A stretch of 64,000 nucleotides of DNA from CAZMNY01 sp964567745 (GTDB taxonomy: Bacteria > Planctomycetota > Planctomycetia > Pirellulales > Pirellulaceae). Of the stretch, positions 56,428 through 64,000 are shown piece by piece. Every line of letters starts with the position of its first letter. The first letter of the stretch is position 1. The DNA is taken from positions 1 through 64,000 of the forward strand of contig CAZMNY010000039.1 in assembly GCA_964567745.1 (NCBI GenBank), given 5' to 3'. The notes beneath the pieces were generated by a model. The model was not told the origin of the DNA. It ran no database searches and was given only the letters and a program-made list of their open reading frames with translations. The position numbers and the translations under genes were made by a program.

Positions 56428-56759
56428 CACCAGACACCTCCACTGTCCCGCGCTGCGTATCAGAATCTTGGCGAGCAATCAAAGAAGATCGCGAGCCGTG
56501 TTTGTTAGTCGCTCTAAACGTCGCTTCGTTTTCGAAGCTTCATTCTAGCCGTTTCGATCGGCACGCGAAGGTAGCCAGGATGCATGCGTTTTGAATTCGC
56601 TCGAGACACGCACGTCGTGAACTGGCGATGCCGAAACGAGCCATTGTCATGAGTGATGACGCCGACTATCCTGGCGCTCAATGCACGCTTGTTCAAACGG
56701 TTTGTGGTTTCGCTGCTATTGCCGTGCATCGCCATTACTTGTGCCCACTTCGATAGCCG
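56428..56759. other. Divergent intergenic region, no gene
   Basis: About 330 bases between the ATPase relic and the MgtC-like relic. Short frames lack likeness to any family. No promoter can be placed. Confidence 0.5.
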
Positions 56760-57339
56760 ATGATCGCCGTCATGGAATTCGTCGTCGTTCAGAAACTCGC
56801 CATCGCGGCAGGCCTGGGACTGCTCGTTGGGCTGCAACGGGAATGGACGGCGCCTCACGTGGCCGGCCTGCGAACGTTTGCACTGCTTACCGCCGCTTGG
56901 TGTGATGATGGTATTGATGACGGCTATCTCCGCCGTGCTCTACATGTCCGATCGCGGTGAGGCCGTGCACGTACCGTTGGACGACGATCCTTCGGAGCTC
57001 AAGGCGGCCATTCTATTCGGCCTTCTTTACGCTGGCGTCTTGTTCGCCGTGGCGGTCGTGAAAGAGAATTTCGGAAACGAAGCACTCTACGCCGTCGCCG
57101 CGTTGTCGGGACTGACCGACATGGACGCGATTACACTCTCGACAGCTCAATTGATCAACAAAGAGCGACTCGATGTCGACACGGGGTGGCGGATGATCTT
57201 GGTTGGGGCTCTGTCGAATCTCGTGTTCAAAGGCGTCGCCATTGCTGCATTGAGGTGCCGAAATCTTCTCAAGCGAATCGCCATCGCCTTCGGCGTCGCG
57301 CTGATCGGCGGCGTGTTGGTGCTGGTATTCTGGCCATAG
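56760..57339 (+). pseudogene. MgtC/SapB-DUF4010 membrane protein with central deletion and frameshift
   Basis: The ATG at 56760 gives an MgtC-like start (KLAIAAGLGLLVGLQREWTAPHVAGLRTFALL) ending near LLTAAW. Another frame carries the family's C-terminal end: DPSELKAAILFGLLYAGVLF, VVKENFGNEALYAVAALSGL, TDMDAITLSTAQLINKERLDVDTGW and the last helices to FWP. About 200 residues of middle membrane helices and the intervening loop, normal for this family, are absent. No single frame encodes the protein. Confidence 0.78.
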
Positions 57340-57479
57340 CTGGCGGCAATTGACCAATCGTGTCGGCCCGGCGAGAATGGCTGACCGACAGCCTTGTTCT
57401 GCGCATGCCATCCGATTTTTTGCTTCCTCGAAATGATATGATGACGGCGCGAAATGGACGACAACATCAAAGGAAAAAG

Positions 57480-59240
57480 ATGATGCACTGCAATGCCGAA
57501 ATTCGTGTCGCTCGTTTTCCGTTTCCGCTTCACGTCCAACTCGCATCCAAGACTCTTGTCGCAGTCGTGTTGCTGACGATGGCCTCGTCGCTTTTGTTAG
57601 TCGAGCCGGCTCGAGCCAACGCAGCCGCTCGCCCCAACATCGTTTTGATCATGGCGGATGACATGGGGTATTCGGACATTGGGTGTTATGGTGGCGAGGT
57701 TCACACGCCGACGCTCGATCGGCTCGCCCAAAACGGATTGCGGTTTACTCAGTTCTATAACACGGGGCGTTGCTGCCCGACTCGGGCCAGTTTGATGACG
57801 GGACTCTATCCTCATCAAGCGGGCGTGGGTTGGATGATGTCGGACAATGGTCACGACGGCTACCGAGGCGATCTCAATCAACAGTGTGTGACCATTGCGG
57901 AAGTTTTGGGCGCTGCGGGGTACGGCGCTTACATGTCCGGCAAATGGCATATCACTCGGCACACCAAGCCGGAGGGCCCCAAGCACAACTGGCCTCGGCA
58001 ACGCGGATTCGACGGTTTCTATGGGACGATTACCGGCGCCGGCAGCTTTTACGATCCTGCCACGCTGACTCGCGAGAACTCGCAAATTGTTCCGGACGAA
58101 GAGAACTATTACTACACCGACGCGATTAGCAACAATGCGATTCGGTTTATCGACAAGCATCGCCAATCTCGGCCGGACGACCCCTTCTTTTTGTACGTTG
58201 CCTACACAGCGCCTCATTGGCCGATGCACGCGCTGCCGGAAGACATTGAGCGATACGATGGGCGCTACGATTCGGGATGGGATGCGATTCGCTCGGAACG
58301 CTATCTGCGCATGCTGAAGATGGGACTGATTGAGCGTGAATGGGGATTGACGAAGCGAGACAGACAAGTCAGTTCGTGGCGCGATGAAAAGGACAAAGCC
58401 TGGCACATCCGCCGAATGGAAGTCTACGCGGCCATGATCGATCGAATGGACCAAGGCATCGGCCGCATCGTTAAGAAGCTCAGTGATGAGCAGCTGACTG
58501 AGAACACGCTGATCCTCTTCCTCGCTGACAACGGCGGATGCGCCGAAGAGTACGGCAGTCGTGGCGCCGTCCGGCCAAGTCCGGAACAACGAGCGAAACT
58601 CAAGCCGATCAAGCCAACGGAATTGCAGGCGGCAATGCAGCCGCCAACGACTCGCAGCGGCTCAGCGGTAAAGACCGGCAAAGGCGTCATGCCTGGCCCG
58701 GCTGACACGTACATTGCCTACGGCAAGCCATGGGCCAATGTGTCCAACACGCCATTTCGTTTCTACAAACACTGGGTTCACGAAGGTGGGATCAGTTCGC
58801 CATTGATCGTTCATTGGCCCAAGCAGGTAAAACGCGCCGGCGAATTCGAATCACAAGCGGGACACTTGATCGATATCATGGCCACGTGCGTCGACGTTGC
58901 CGGCGCGGAATATCCCAAGAATCGCAACGGCAAACGAATAAAGCCTATGGAGGGCGTCAGTTTGGTCCCGGCGTTTGCGGGCGAAGACCTCGGGCGAAAA
59001 GCGATCTACTGGGAGCACGAAGGGAATCGAGCTGTCCGTGTCGGCAAGTGGAAACTGGTCGCCGCCGGTGAGAAAGGCAAATGGGAACTATACGACCTCG
59101 AAAAGGACCGAACCGAACGATTCAATCTCGCCATGGAGCAGCCCGAGCGGACCGACGAAATGGCCAAATTTTGGGAGGCGTACGCCAAACGCGCCAACGT
59201 CTTTCCTCTTCGTCCATACGCGAGGCGCCGAAAGAAGTGA
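57480..59240 (+). CDS. Exported sulfatase (formylglycine type)
   Basis: 586 residues from the ATG at 57480, set by AGGA about 7 bases upstream; the frame further upstream is rejected. Signal peptide about 1-43. Family motifs: PNIVLIMADDMGYSDIGCYG with metal-binding Asp residues, and CCPTRASLMTGLYP near residue 98, where the first Cys is modified to formylglycine (C-x-P-x-R). GYGAYMSGKWHIT and LFLADNGGCAEEYG follow. Arylsulfatase A-type, hydrolysing sulfate esters outside the cytoplasm; substrate unknown. The activating formylglycine enzyme is not in the window. Confidence 0.95.
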   Translation: MMHCNAEIRVARFPFPLHVQLASKTLVAVVLLTMASSLLLVEPARANAAARPNIVLIMADDMGYSDIGCYGGEVHTPTLDRLAQNGLRFTQFYNTGRCCPTRASLMTGLYPHQAGVGWMMSDNGHDGYRGDLNQQCVTIAEVLGAAGYGAYMSGKWHITRHTKPEGPKHNWPRQRGFDGFYGTITGAGSFYDPATLTRENSQIVPDEENYYYTDAISNNAIRFIDKHRQSRPDDPFFLYVAYTAPHWPMHALPEDIERYDGRYDSGWDAIRSERYLRMLKMGLIEREWGLTKRDRQVSSWRDEKDKAWHIRRMEVYAAMIDRMDQGIGRIVKKLSDEQLTENTLILFLADNGGCAEEYGSRGAVRPSPEQRAKLKPIKPTELQAAMQPPTTRSGSAVKTGKGVMPGPADTYIAYGKPWANVSNTPFRFYKHWVHEGGISSPLIVHWPKQVKRAGEFESQAGHLIDIMATCVDVAGAEYPKNRNGKRIKPMEGVSLVPAFAGEDLGRKAIYWEHEGNRAVRVGKWKLVAAGEKGKWELYDLEKDRTERFNLAMEQPERTDEMAKFWEAYAKRANVFPLRPYARRRKK

Positions 59241-59290
59241 CGACATTCGCCTTACGAAGTGTCTATTGGCATTGAGAGGGAGGTTGGATC

Positions 59291-59563
59291 ATGAAAACGG
59301 ACCCGCAGAATCCAGTCACGCTGGCTAACTTTGCCAGCGATTTTGAAGCGGCCCCGCTCGTTCATGCGCTCGCGGCGTGCGGGATCAAAGCGTCGACAAC
59401 CGGCTGTTTCACGGCAGGTTTCCGAGCGGAGGCGCCTGGCGAAGTCCATGTGATCGTACGCAGCGAGGACCTCAAGAAAGCCCAAAAGGTGCTCGCCGAA
59501 TTCAATCGCGGCGGACCCGACATCGACTGGTCAAAAGTCGATATCGGTGGTTCCGATACGTAG
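59291..59563 (+). CDS. DUF2007-type small protein
   Basis: 90 residues. N-terminal PVTLANFASDFEAAPLVHALAACGIKA fits the DUF2007 ferredoxin-like fold, and VHVIVRSEDLKKAQKVLAEF closes it. Such proteins are proposed to be signalling or adaptor modules. GGGAGG and related A/G-rich sequence 7-20 bases upstream could serve as ribosome site. It follows the sulfatase by 50 bases on the same strand. Confidence 0.8.
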   Translation: MKTDPQNPVTLANFASDFEAAPLVHALAACGIKASTTGCFTAGFRAEAPGEVHVIVRSEDLKKAQKVLAEFNRGGPDIDWSKVDIGGSDT

Positions 59564-59576
59564 CGGCTACTGCTCG

Positions 59577-60512
59577 CTATTTGTAGTAGACCTTCGGGTC
59601 ATCGATGATCCAGGCTGTCGACCAAGTCTTGCCGTCGTCCCCGTTGCAGACATTGTAGAAGAACGTTCGAAACTTCTCAGCTCGTGCGCCATAGGGATAC
59701 GTCGACGTGATGTAGTCTTCGTCCGTAAGGTCTTTAACGCCCGGGCGAGCATAATAGTGGATCATGCCATCGGGCGAGCACGACATGCCAAGGGTCCACC
59801 AACCTGTCTTCGTGATTTGCGGCCCTTTGAAATCGCCCCCTTCGCTGTCGGCTCGAATTCGCAAGTGGGCGGTGTCGTAGCTCAATCCCGAGTCTTCTTT
59901 CGTTGTAAACTCGACGAAGAAACCAGGCCAGTACGTTTCGTCCTCGGCGCGGCCCGGGAAGAACAACGTGCCAGGCTTGCGCACCGTCGTCGTCACCGCG
60001 ATCCGAAATGCGAAGTGGGGTCCCGTGCGCCGTTCCCACTCGGCAATCTTCGGCAGAAAGACCCGAGTCGTGACGCTGGGCGATCGCGATGTGGAGATGT
60101 CTCCGCCAAGCCGGTATTTGACGTTCGCGATGAAATCGTCCTGCTGCATTTTATAACTTGGACGCCCTCTTACGCCTGTGTGCAGCGAGCGAAGGAGGAG
60201 CGAACGCGCGCTGCCTTCGAGTCCGCCTTTGGGAGTGGGGACGGTCTTGATGATGTCCGGCTGACCACGCTTTTGTCCTTCGTACCAATGGTCGTTCGCC
60301 GACTCGCCGCCCGTCCCGCCGCCGAAACCATTGATGTTCTTCGAGCTCTTCGGCAGCTCGAAATTAAAGCTCCAATCCTGTTCTTCAAAGTTGTCCCCCA
60401 CATCGGGCACGCGTTGGCCCGTTCCGGGCACAAGTGGTTGTTGAGCGAATGCCGAAGCGGTGAACGCGAAGCAAGACAGAGTGACAAACAGCTGGATGGA
60501 AAACGAGCGCAT
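59577..60512 (-). CDS. Exported protein of unknown function, planctomycete type
   Basis: 311 residues with a signal peptide (1-24, cleaved after AFAQ). A Gly-rich linker (GFGGGTGGES) precedes a beta-rich C-terminal part (RTGPHFAFRIAVTTTV, WPGFFVEFTTKEDSG, TGWWTLGMSCSPDGMIHYYA, WIIDDPKVYY), reminiscent of a lectin-like sandwich. No catalytic motif. It converges with the DUF2007 gene. Confidence 0.75.
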   Translation of the reverse strand: MRSFSIQLFVTLSCFAFTASAFAQQPLVPGTGQRVPDVGDNFEEQDWSFNFELPKSSKNINGFGGGTGGESANDHWYEGQKRGQPDIIKTVPTPKGGLEGSARSLLLRSLHTGVRGRPSYKMQQDDFIANVKYRLGGDISTSRSPSVTTRVFLPKIAEWERRTGPHFAFRIAVTTTVRKPGTLFFPGRAEDETYWPGFFVEFTTKEDSGLSYDTAHLRIRADSEGGDFKGPQITKTGWWTLGMSCSPDGMIHYYARPGVKDLTDEDYITSTYPYGARAEKFRTFFYNVCNGDDGKTWSTAWIIDDPKVYYK

Positions 60513-60732
60513 CTCTCAACCTCTTGATCGGAAGTCGGCGACCTGGAAGAAGGAGGTCTGACCGACCGTTGGCAACTTGATGGAAGCATCGGTTGGGGTG
60601 GTTCAAACGGAACATCCCGTATTATCGATCCATCGGTCACGATCGACGCCACCCATGAGGTTCCGATTGACGAGCCGGTTGGGCAAGCTGGGCGAAGATT
60701 GAGGCTGTGCGGAGTGGAGATTCGACGCGTCG

Positions 60733-61236
60733 CTAGTCCGCGGCGTCTTCGAGAAAGTGTGATATGAACTCGATCTGCGGACTGATGTCGGCTTTGCGTC
60801 CCGACTCGAGGTGCCAAAGCTGTCCCTGCTCGATGGAAAACACAACAGTGGCGGTTCCGATCTTGGGGCCAGAGAACCGCAATGCGGCGTCCCACGACGC
60901 GGAATCTGTCGGCTGCGACTCAAAGCGAAACGTGCCATTGTCCAGGAGATTGAGCCGCAAATGGTACAGACCCGGCTCGCCGTCAATCACGCGAATATTG
61001 CCGATGGCATAGTCCGTGCCCGCCAGCCGATTCTCGTCGGACTCGGCTTCGTCGGCCGCAACGATGGTGAGCAATTCCACCTGGGGGGCGTCCCGAATGA
61101 CCAAGGCGGTTGGCTTGCCCCAAAACTCAATCGCCTCATTGCGCAAACCGCGAAGGTACCAAATTGAGAAAACGCCCATCATCGCGGCGACGAGGAAGAA
61201 CCCCACAACCACGATCTTTCCGGCCTGATTCGACAT
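60733..61236 (-). CDS. Single-pass membrane protein of unknown function
   Basis: 167 residues. One N-terminal helix (IVVVGFFLVAAMMGVFSIWYL, about 8-28) followed by a soluble domain with alternating beta strands (VELLTIVAADEAES, YAIGNIRVIDGEPGLYHLRL, IGTATVVFSIEQGQLWHLE). No known family. Monocistronic. Confidence 0.75.
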   Translation of the reverse strand: MSNQAGKIVVVGFFLVAAMMGVFSIWYLRGLRNEAIEFWGKPTALVIRDAPQVELLTIVAADEAESDENRLAGTDYAIGNIRVIDGEPGLYHLRLNLLDNGTFRFESQPTDSASWDAALRFSGPKIGTATVVFSIEQGQLWHLESGRKADISPQIEFISHFLEDAAD

Positions 61237-61384
61237 GCGATGACGCTCTTTTCTGCTCGTTTGGCGCGGCGACTTCGCGAAAACGAATTGTCGCTGTGCC
61301 TTATTCTCGTTCCGTCAAGCAGAAAGTATACTGCCATCTTGCCGCCAACCTAAGTGAACAACGCAGCTCGCCGGAGTAACTCAG

Positions 61385-61609
61385 ATGTCGGACGATTTTG
61401 ACGCCTACCGCGAAGCCCTCGTAATGGAGACCGATACGTTTTGGCCCGAGGAGTACTCCGATCTTGGCGATGAGCAGCGAGCTGAAATCGAAGGCCGCTT
61501 GCACGCTGACGCCGAAAGTTGCGCCGACATCGAGTACGTCCGAGTCCACACCGGTTTTTGTCGAGTCATCAACGCTACGGCGGATGACATCGAGCGAGTT
61601 TCGTCTTAA
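61385..61609 (+). CDS. Small acidic protein of unknown function
   Basis: 74 residues, strongly acidic (MSDDFDAYREALVMETDTFW). Helical, with a conserved-looking HTGFCRVI segment near residue 55. It lies 85 bases upstream of aroB on the same strand. No family recognised. Confidence 0.6.
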   Translation: MSDDFDAYREALVMETDTFWPEEYSDLGDEQRAEIEGRLHADAESCADIEYVRVHTGFCRVINATADDIERVSS

Positions 61610-61693
61610 CGACGTCGCCTCCAAGCCGACTCTGCGGCCCCAATCTCGGCTGAGAGTCATTCTGTACTGTCGATTGACTTTGCCGAGGACGCT

Positions 61694-62785
61694 GTGAACC
61701 AAGCCGAGTCGATCGTTCGCGTTGAGCTCAGTGATCGCGGATACGACATTTGTATCGGCCGAGATATTTTGGCCGATGCAGGTCGTCGAGTGCAGGATTG
61801 GTTGAAGCTGACCCATGCCGTCGTGATCGCGGACGAAAATGTACGTCAGTACGCCGAGACGGTTCGGGCGAGCATCGAAGATGTCGGCGCCGAGTCGGAA
61901 CTTTTTGTCGTGCCGCCAGGCGAGCAGACAAAAGCGGTTTCCGTCGCGGAGTCGCTCTGGCAACGCATGTTCGAATGCGGCGCGGACCGCAAGTCAGTCG
62001 TGATCGCGGTTGGCGGCGGAGTGGTGGGCGATCTTGCTGGATTTATCGCCGCCACGTTTGGACGCGGCGTGTCGTTCGTTCAGGTTCCGACAACGCTGCT
62101 GGCCCATGTCGACAGTAGCGTCGGCGGCAAAGTTGGAGTCAATTTGCCTCAGGCGAAGAACATGGTCGGCGCCTTCTGGCAACCTCGCGGTGTGCTCATC
62201 GACATCGCGACGCTCGACTCGCTTCCTGAACGCGAATATCGAGCTGGCTTGGCAGAAGTTGTTAAGTACGGCGTCATTATGGACCCCGACTTTTTCAGTT
62301 ATCTCGAGCAGAACATCGAAGCCATTAACGCTCGCCAAGCCGACGTGCTTTGCCGAGTGATTGAGCAGTGCTGCAAGCTCAAAGCCGACGTGGTGAAGAA
62401 CGATGAACGCGAGGAGACCGGTCTTCGCGCCATTCTGAACTACGGCCATACGTTCTGCCACGCGATTGAGTCGGTGGCTGGCTACGGTCGATATCTTCAC
62501 GGCGAAGCGGTCGCCATCGGCATGCTCTGTGCTTCCCGGCTCGCCGAGCAGCTGGGGCGAGTCGACTCGGCTGTGACCGAAACGCAACGCGATTTACTTG
62601 CCGCCTTGCACTTACCTCTCAAGATCGACGGACTCGACGACGACGATTTGCTGCAGGCGATGCTTCGCGACAAGAAGGTCGAGCACGGCCGTTTGCGTTT
62701 CGTCTTGCCTGACCGAATCGGTCGCGTGGAACTGGTCGGCGACGTGCCGATGGAGCTGGCCAGAAAATCGCTGCGCTCGGACTAG
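61694..62785 (+). CDS. aroB: 3-dehydroquinate synthase
   Basis: 363 residues from the GTG at 61694. Converts DAHP to 3-dehydroquinate, the second step of aromatic amino acid synthesis, NAD- and metal-dependent in the cytosol. Motifs: GGGVVGDLAGFIAATFGRG near 104-122 (NAD/phosphate binding), PTTLLAHVDSSVGGKVGVN near 128-146, ethylene-like AEVVKYGVI, NYGHTFCHAIE (zinc ligands) and HGEAVAIGM. Full length. No other aro genes nearby. Confidence 0.96.
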   Translation: MNQAESIVRVELSDRGYDICIGRDILADAGRRVQDWLKLTHAVVIADENVRQYAETVRASIEDVGAESELFVVPPGEQTKAVSVAESLWQRMFECGADRKSVVIAVGGGVVGDLAGFIAATFGRGVSFVQVPTTLLAHVDSSVGGKVGVNLPQAKNMVGAFWQPRGVLIDIATLDSLPEREYRAGLAEVVKYGVIMDPDFFSYLEQNIEAINARQADVLCRVIEQCCKLKADVVKNDEREETGLRAILNYGHTFCHAIESVAGYGRYLHGEAVAIGMLCASRLAEQLGRVDSAVTETQRDLLAALHLPLKIDGLDDDDLLQAMLRDKKVEHGRLRFVLPDRIGRVELVGDVPMELARKSLRSD

Positions 62786-62850
62786 GCTAGCCAGCGGCTA
62801 GCGAGCAGTTAGTGACTAAAGCGCTTCCGGATGTTGATGCCTTGGAGGCT

Positions 62851-63048
62851 TTACCCGAAGGCCATCTTGTACAACGCAAAGCCGCAGCAACCGACTCCAG
62901 CGACGATGCGAACAATCGCCAGCAACTTTCCCATGCTTCCTTCAACTCGGTTGCCGTATTTGTCGCGCGAAACGCCTTGGGAGAGTTCGTAGACACCCCA
63001 CAGTCCGATGACGAGTCCGAGTACGAGAAAGATGGCGCCCAAGACCAT
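62851..63048 (-). CDS. Small two-helix membrane protein
   Basis: 65 residues from the ATG at 63048. Two membrane helices (MVLGAIFLVLGLVIGLWGVY, and LLAIVRIVAGVGCCGFALYK) flank a polar loop with KYGNRVEG. The longer frame to 63174 reads into less protein-like sequence. Function unknown; small PspC- or DUF-like membrane proteins are the nearest guess. Confidence 0.6.
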   Translation of the reverse strand: MVLGAIFLVLGLVIGLWGVYELSQGVSRDKYGNRVEGSMGKLLAIVRIVAGVGCCGFALYKMAFG

Positions 63049-63519
63049 CGGGTTCTTGTCGAGCCTTGGTTGACTTCGCTGTTGGCGCCTTGCTGCGCGA
63101 GTAGGCGTAATGACTGCATGGTGAATTCCACTGAGAGATGAAGGGGATGAGATCGCGAAGCGATAGCGTAACATCTCGAAGTCGGCTTGGCATGCTTTGC
63201 CGTTTTTCCTTCAATGCGTAGCGGGTTGCCGACCAGCTGTGACAACAGCATGACGATGTCGCCGGAAGCTCGGACTTTTCTGACGAGATAGTCCGCCGGG
63301 CAATCTGGACGATAGGCGGGCTCGGTCGTAGACTTCTTTCGGCGCGTTCGCATTGCCGATCTCCTCGTCGGCGTTGTGCTCCAATCGCATCCGCGTCGAC
63401 GCGAGTTGCTTCGGCTGCCTGTGATTTTCGAGCTCGCAATTTGCGTTGCGCGTCTTACCCGCCGGGCGTTCGCTCCATTGAGCCCAACGCTGAAGGTCTG
63501 GCATGACTCGAAAAGAGAA
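63049..63519. other. Region with possible transposase-like remnant, otherwise no gene
   Basis: On the minus strand, near 63200-63370, the reading YRPDCPADYLVRKVRASGDI resembles the C-terminal YxVRKVxxxGxI part of IS481-type integrases, but neighbouring frames break up. No complete gene is supported. Confidence 0.25.
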
Positions 63520-64000
63520 ATGATCATGACTTCAGCCTCGGCGCCGGACCATTCATCCGCTCTCAAGATCGACACTCTGCGCGTTTCGTTGACGCCCGGC
63601 GTTGGGCCATTGATGTACCGCGCTTTGATTGAACGGTTTGGAGACGCCAAGTCGGTGTTGCAAGCGTCGGAGGCCGAATTGCGAGGCGTGTCGGGAGTTG
63701 GCGCGAAGGTCGTGGCCGGGCTGCGTCGTTCGGCTGAGTCCGAAGAGGCTGCGGGGCTGCTATCGGCTTGCGAGCAATACGGAGTTGAAGTGCTCTTGGA
63801 GGGCTCGGACTCGTATCCGCCTTTATTGAACGAAATCGTCGACCCGCCTTCGATCCTTTTTGTTCGTGGCAGCCTGACCGAATCGGACCGGCTCGGAATT
63901 GCGATCGTCGGTGCTCGTCAGGCAACACCCTATGGTCGTCGGGTGGCGGAACGGTTGGCTGGCGAGTTGGCTGGGGCGGGGATGACCATCGTCAGCGGAC
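63520..64000 (+). CDS. dprA: DNA processing protein DprA, N-terminal part (runs off the window)
   Basis: From the ATG at 63520 (or 63526) the frame is open to base 64000, at least 160 residues. An N-terminal helix-hairpin-helix-like part (LTPGVGPLMYRALIERFGDA, LRGVSGVGAKVVAGLRRS) leads into the Rossmann-like DprA domain (YPPLLNEIVDPPSILFVRGS, IAIVGARQATPYGRRVAERLA). DprA loads RecA on incoming single strands during natural transformation. The C-terminal half is outside the window. Confidence 0.93.
   Translation, partial: MIMTSASAPDHSSALKIDTLRVSLTPGVGPLMYRALIERFGDAKSVLQASEAELRGVSGVGAKVVAGLRRSAESEEAAGLLSACEQYGVEVLLEGSDSYPPLLNEIVDPPSILFVRGSLTESDRLGIAIVGARQATPYGRRVAERLAGELAGAGMTIVSG

Noticed and set aside
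57597..58589. Long open frame antisense to the sulfatase
   Set aside because: The sulfatase on the plus strand has complete motifs; the antisense frame has none.
59547..60527. Long plus-strand frame over the exported unknown gene
   Set aside because: The minus-strand protein has a signal peptide and protein-like composition; the plus frame is its shadow.
1..64000. tRNA, rRNA, CRISPR arrays or riboswitches
   Set aside because: Scanned by eye for T-arm-like and repeat-spacer patterns; none was convincing. A tRNAscan-SE and Rfam search would settle this.

Overview
The window looks like a chromosomal stretch from a planctomycete (Pirellulales-like). The grounds are two cytochrome-like DUF1549/DUF1553 proteins, two DUF1501 proteins, a sulfatase, a copper/haem protein with a PVC-type C-terminal domain, several Ser/Thr kinases, an ECF sigma factor next to a fused anti-sigma/VWA protein, and many exported proteins of unknown function. 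Gene density is ordinary for the group, with long intergenic stretches holding degenerate dispersed repeats. A run of 100 N (1474-1573) shows a draft assembly. No tRNA, rRNA, CRISPR array, prophage or intact transposase was recognised.

Layout. 1-1.7 kb: start of a Ser/Thr kinase, a relic, and a gap inside a 12-bp tandem repeat. 1.7-6 kb: an SDR oxidoreductase, then an ECF sigma factor and its fused anti-sigma/VWA partner. 6-12.3 kb (minus strand): a small membrane protein, a HEAT/cupredoxin/cytochrome c protein, a Gfo/Idh/MocA oxidoreductase and a Prc-type protease. 12.4-15.8 kb: a BlaR1/BlaI-like pair and an enolase-superfamily enzyme. 16-20.7 kb: a membrane-anchored TAXI protein, a methyltransferase, an unknown zinc-ribbon protein and a second SDR. 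21.6-26.6 kb: an RpoD-like sigma factor and glnE. 26.7-31.2 kb: a DUF1549/DUF1553 plus DUF1501 pair. 31.2-38.7 kb: a kinase with a degenerate receiver, large exported proteins, a broken gene and a split PilZ gene. 38.9-42 kb: a FetAB-like ABC transporter with an aminopropyltransferase-like protein, and a DUF2071 protein. 42.2-46.6 kb: two frameshifted genes, a CocE-type hydrolase between inverted repeats, and an FtsH-like zinc peptidase domain. 46.6-53.5 kb: a second DUF1501 / DUF1549 set with a pre-peptidase-domain-like protein. 53.5-57.3 kb: a DUF4166 protein and two genes with large internal deletions (a Ca-type P-type ATPase and a MgtC/DUF4010 protein). 57.5-64 kb: a sulfatase, small proteins, aroB and the start of dprA.

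How the genes work together. The sulfatase and the DUF1549/DUF1501 sets fit the planctomycete habit of attacking complex, often sulfated organic matter at the cell surface, but no single pathway can be assembled here. Regulatory pairs stand out: ECF sigma with anti-sigma/VWA, BlaI with BlaR1, and kinase with pseudo-receiver.

The most notable genome-level signal is a series of genes that become intact if one base is added at a short homopolymer (about 6668, 38355, 42277, 43001 and 55038), together with two genes that lack a central domain. The first pattern is best explained by sequencing or assembly error, or else by recent decay. I see no convincing wholly new system. The best candidates for follow-up are the sigma/anti-sigma-VWA pair, the pseudo-receiver kinase, the TAXI membrane sensor and the inverted repeats around the hydrolase.
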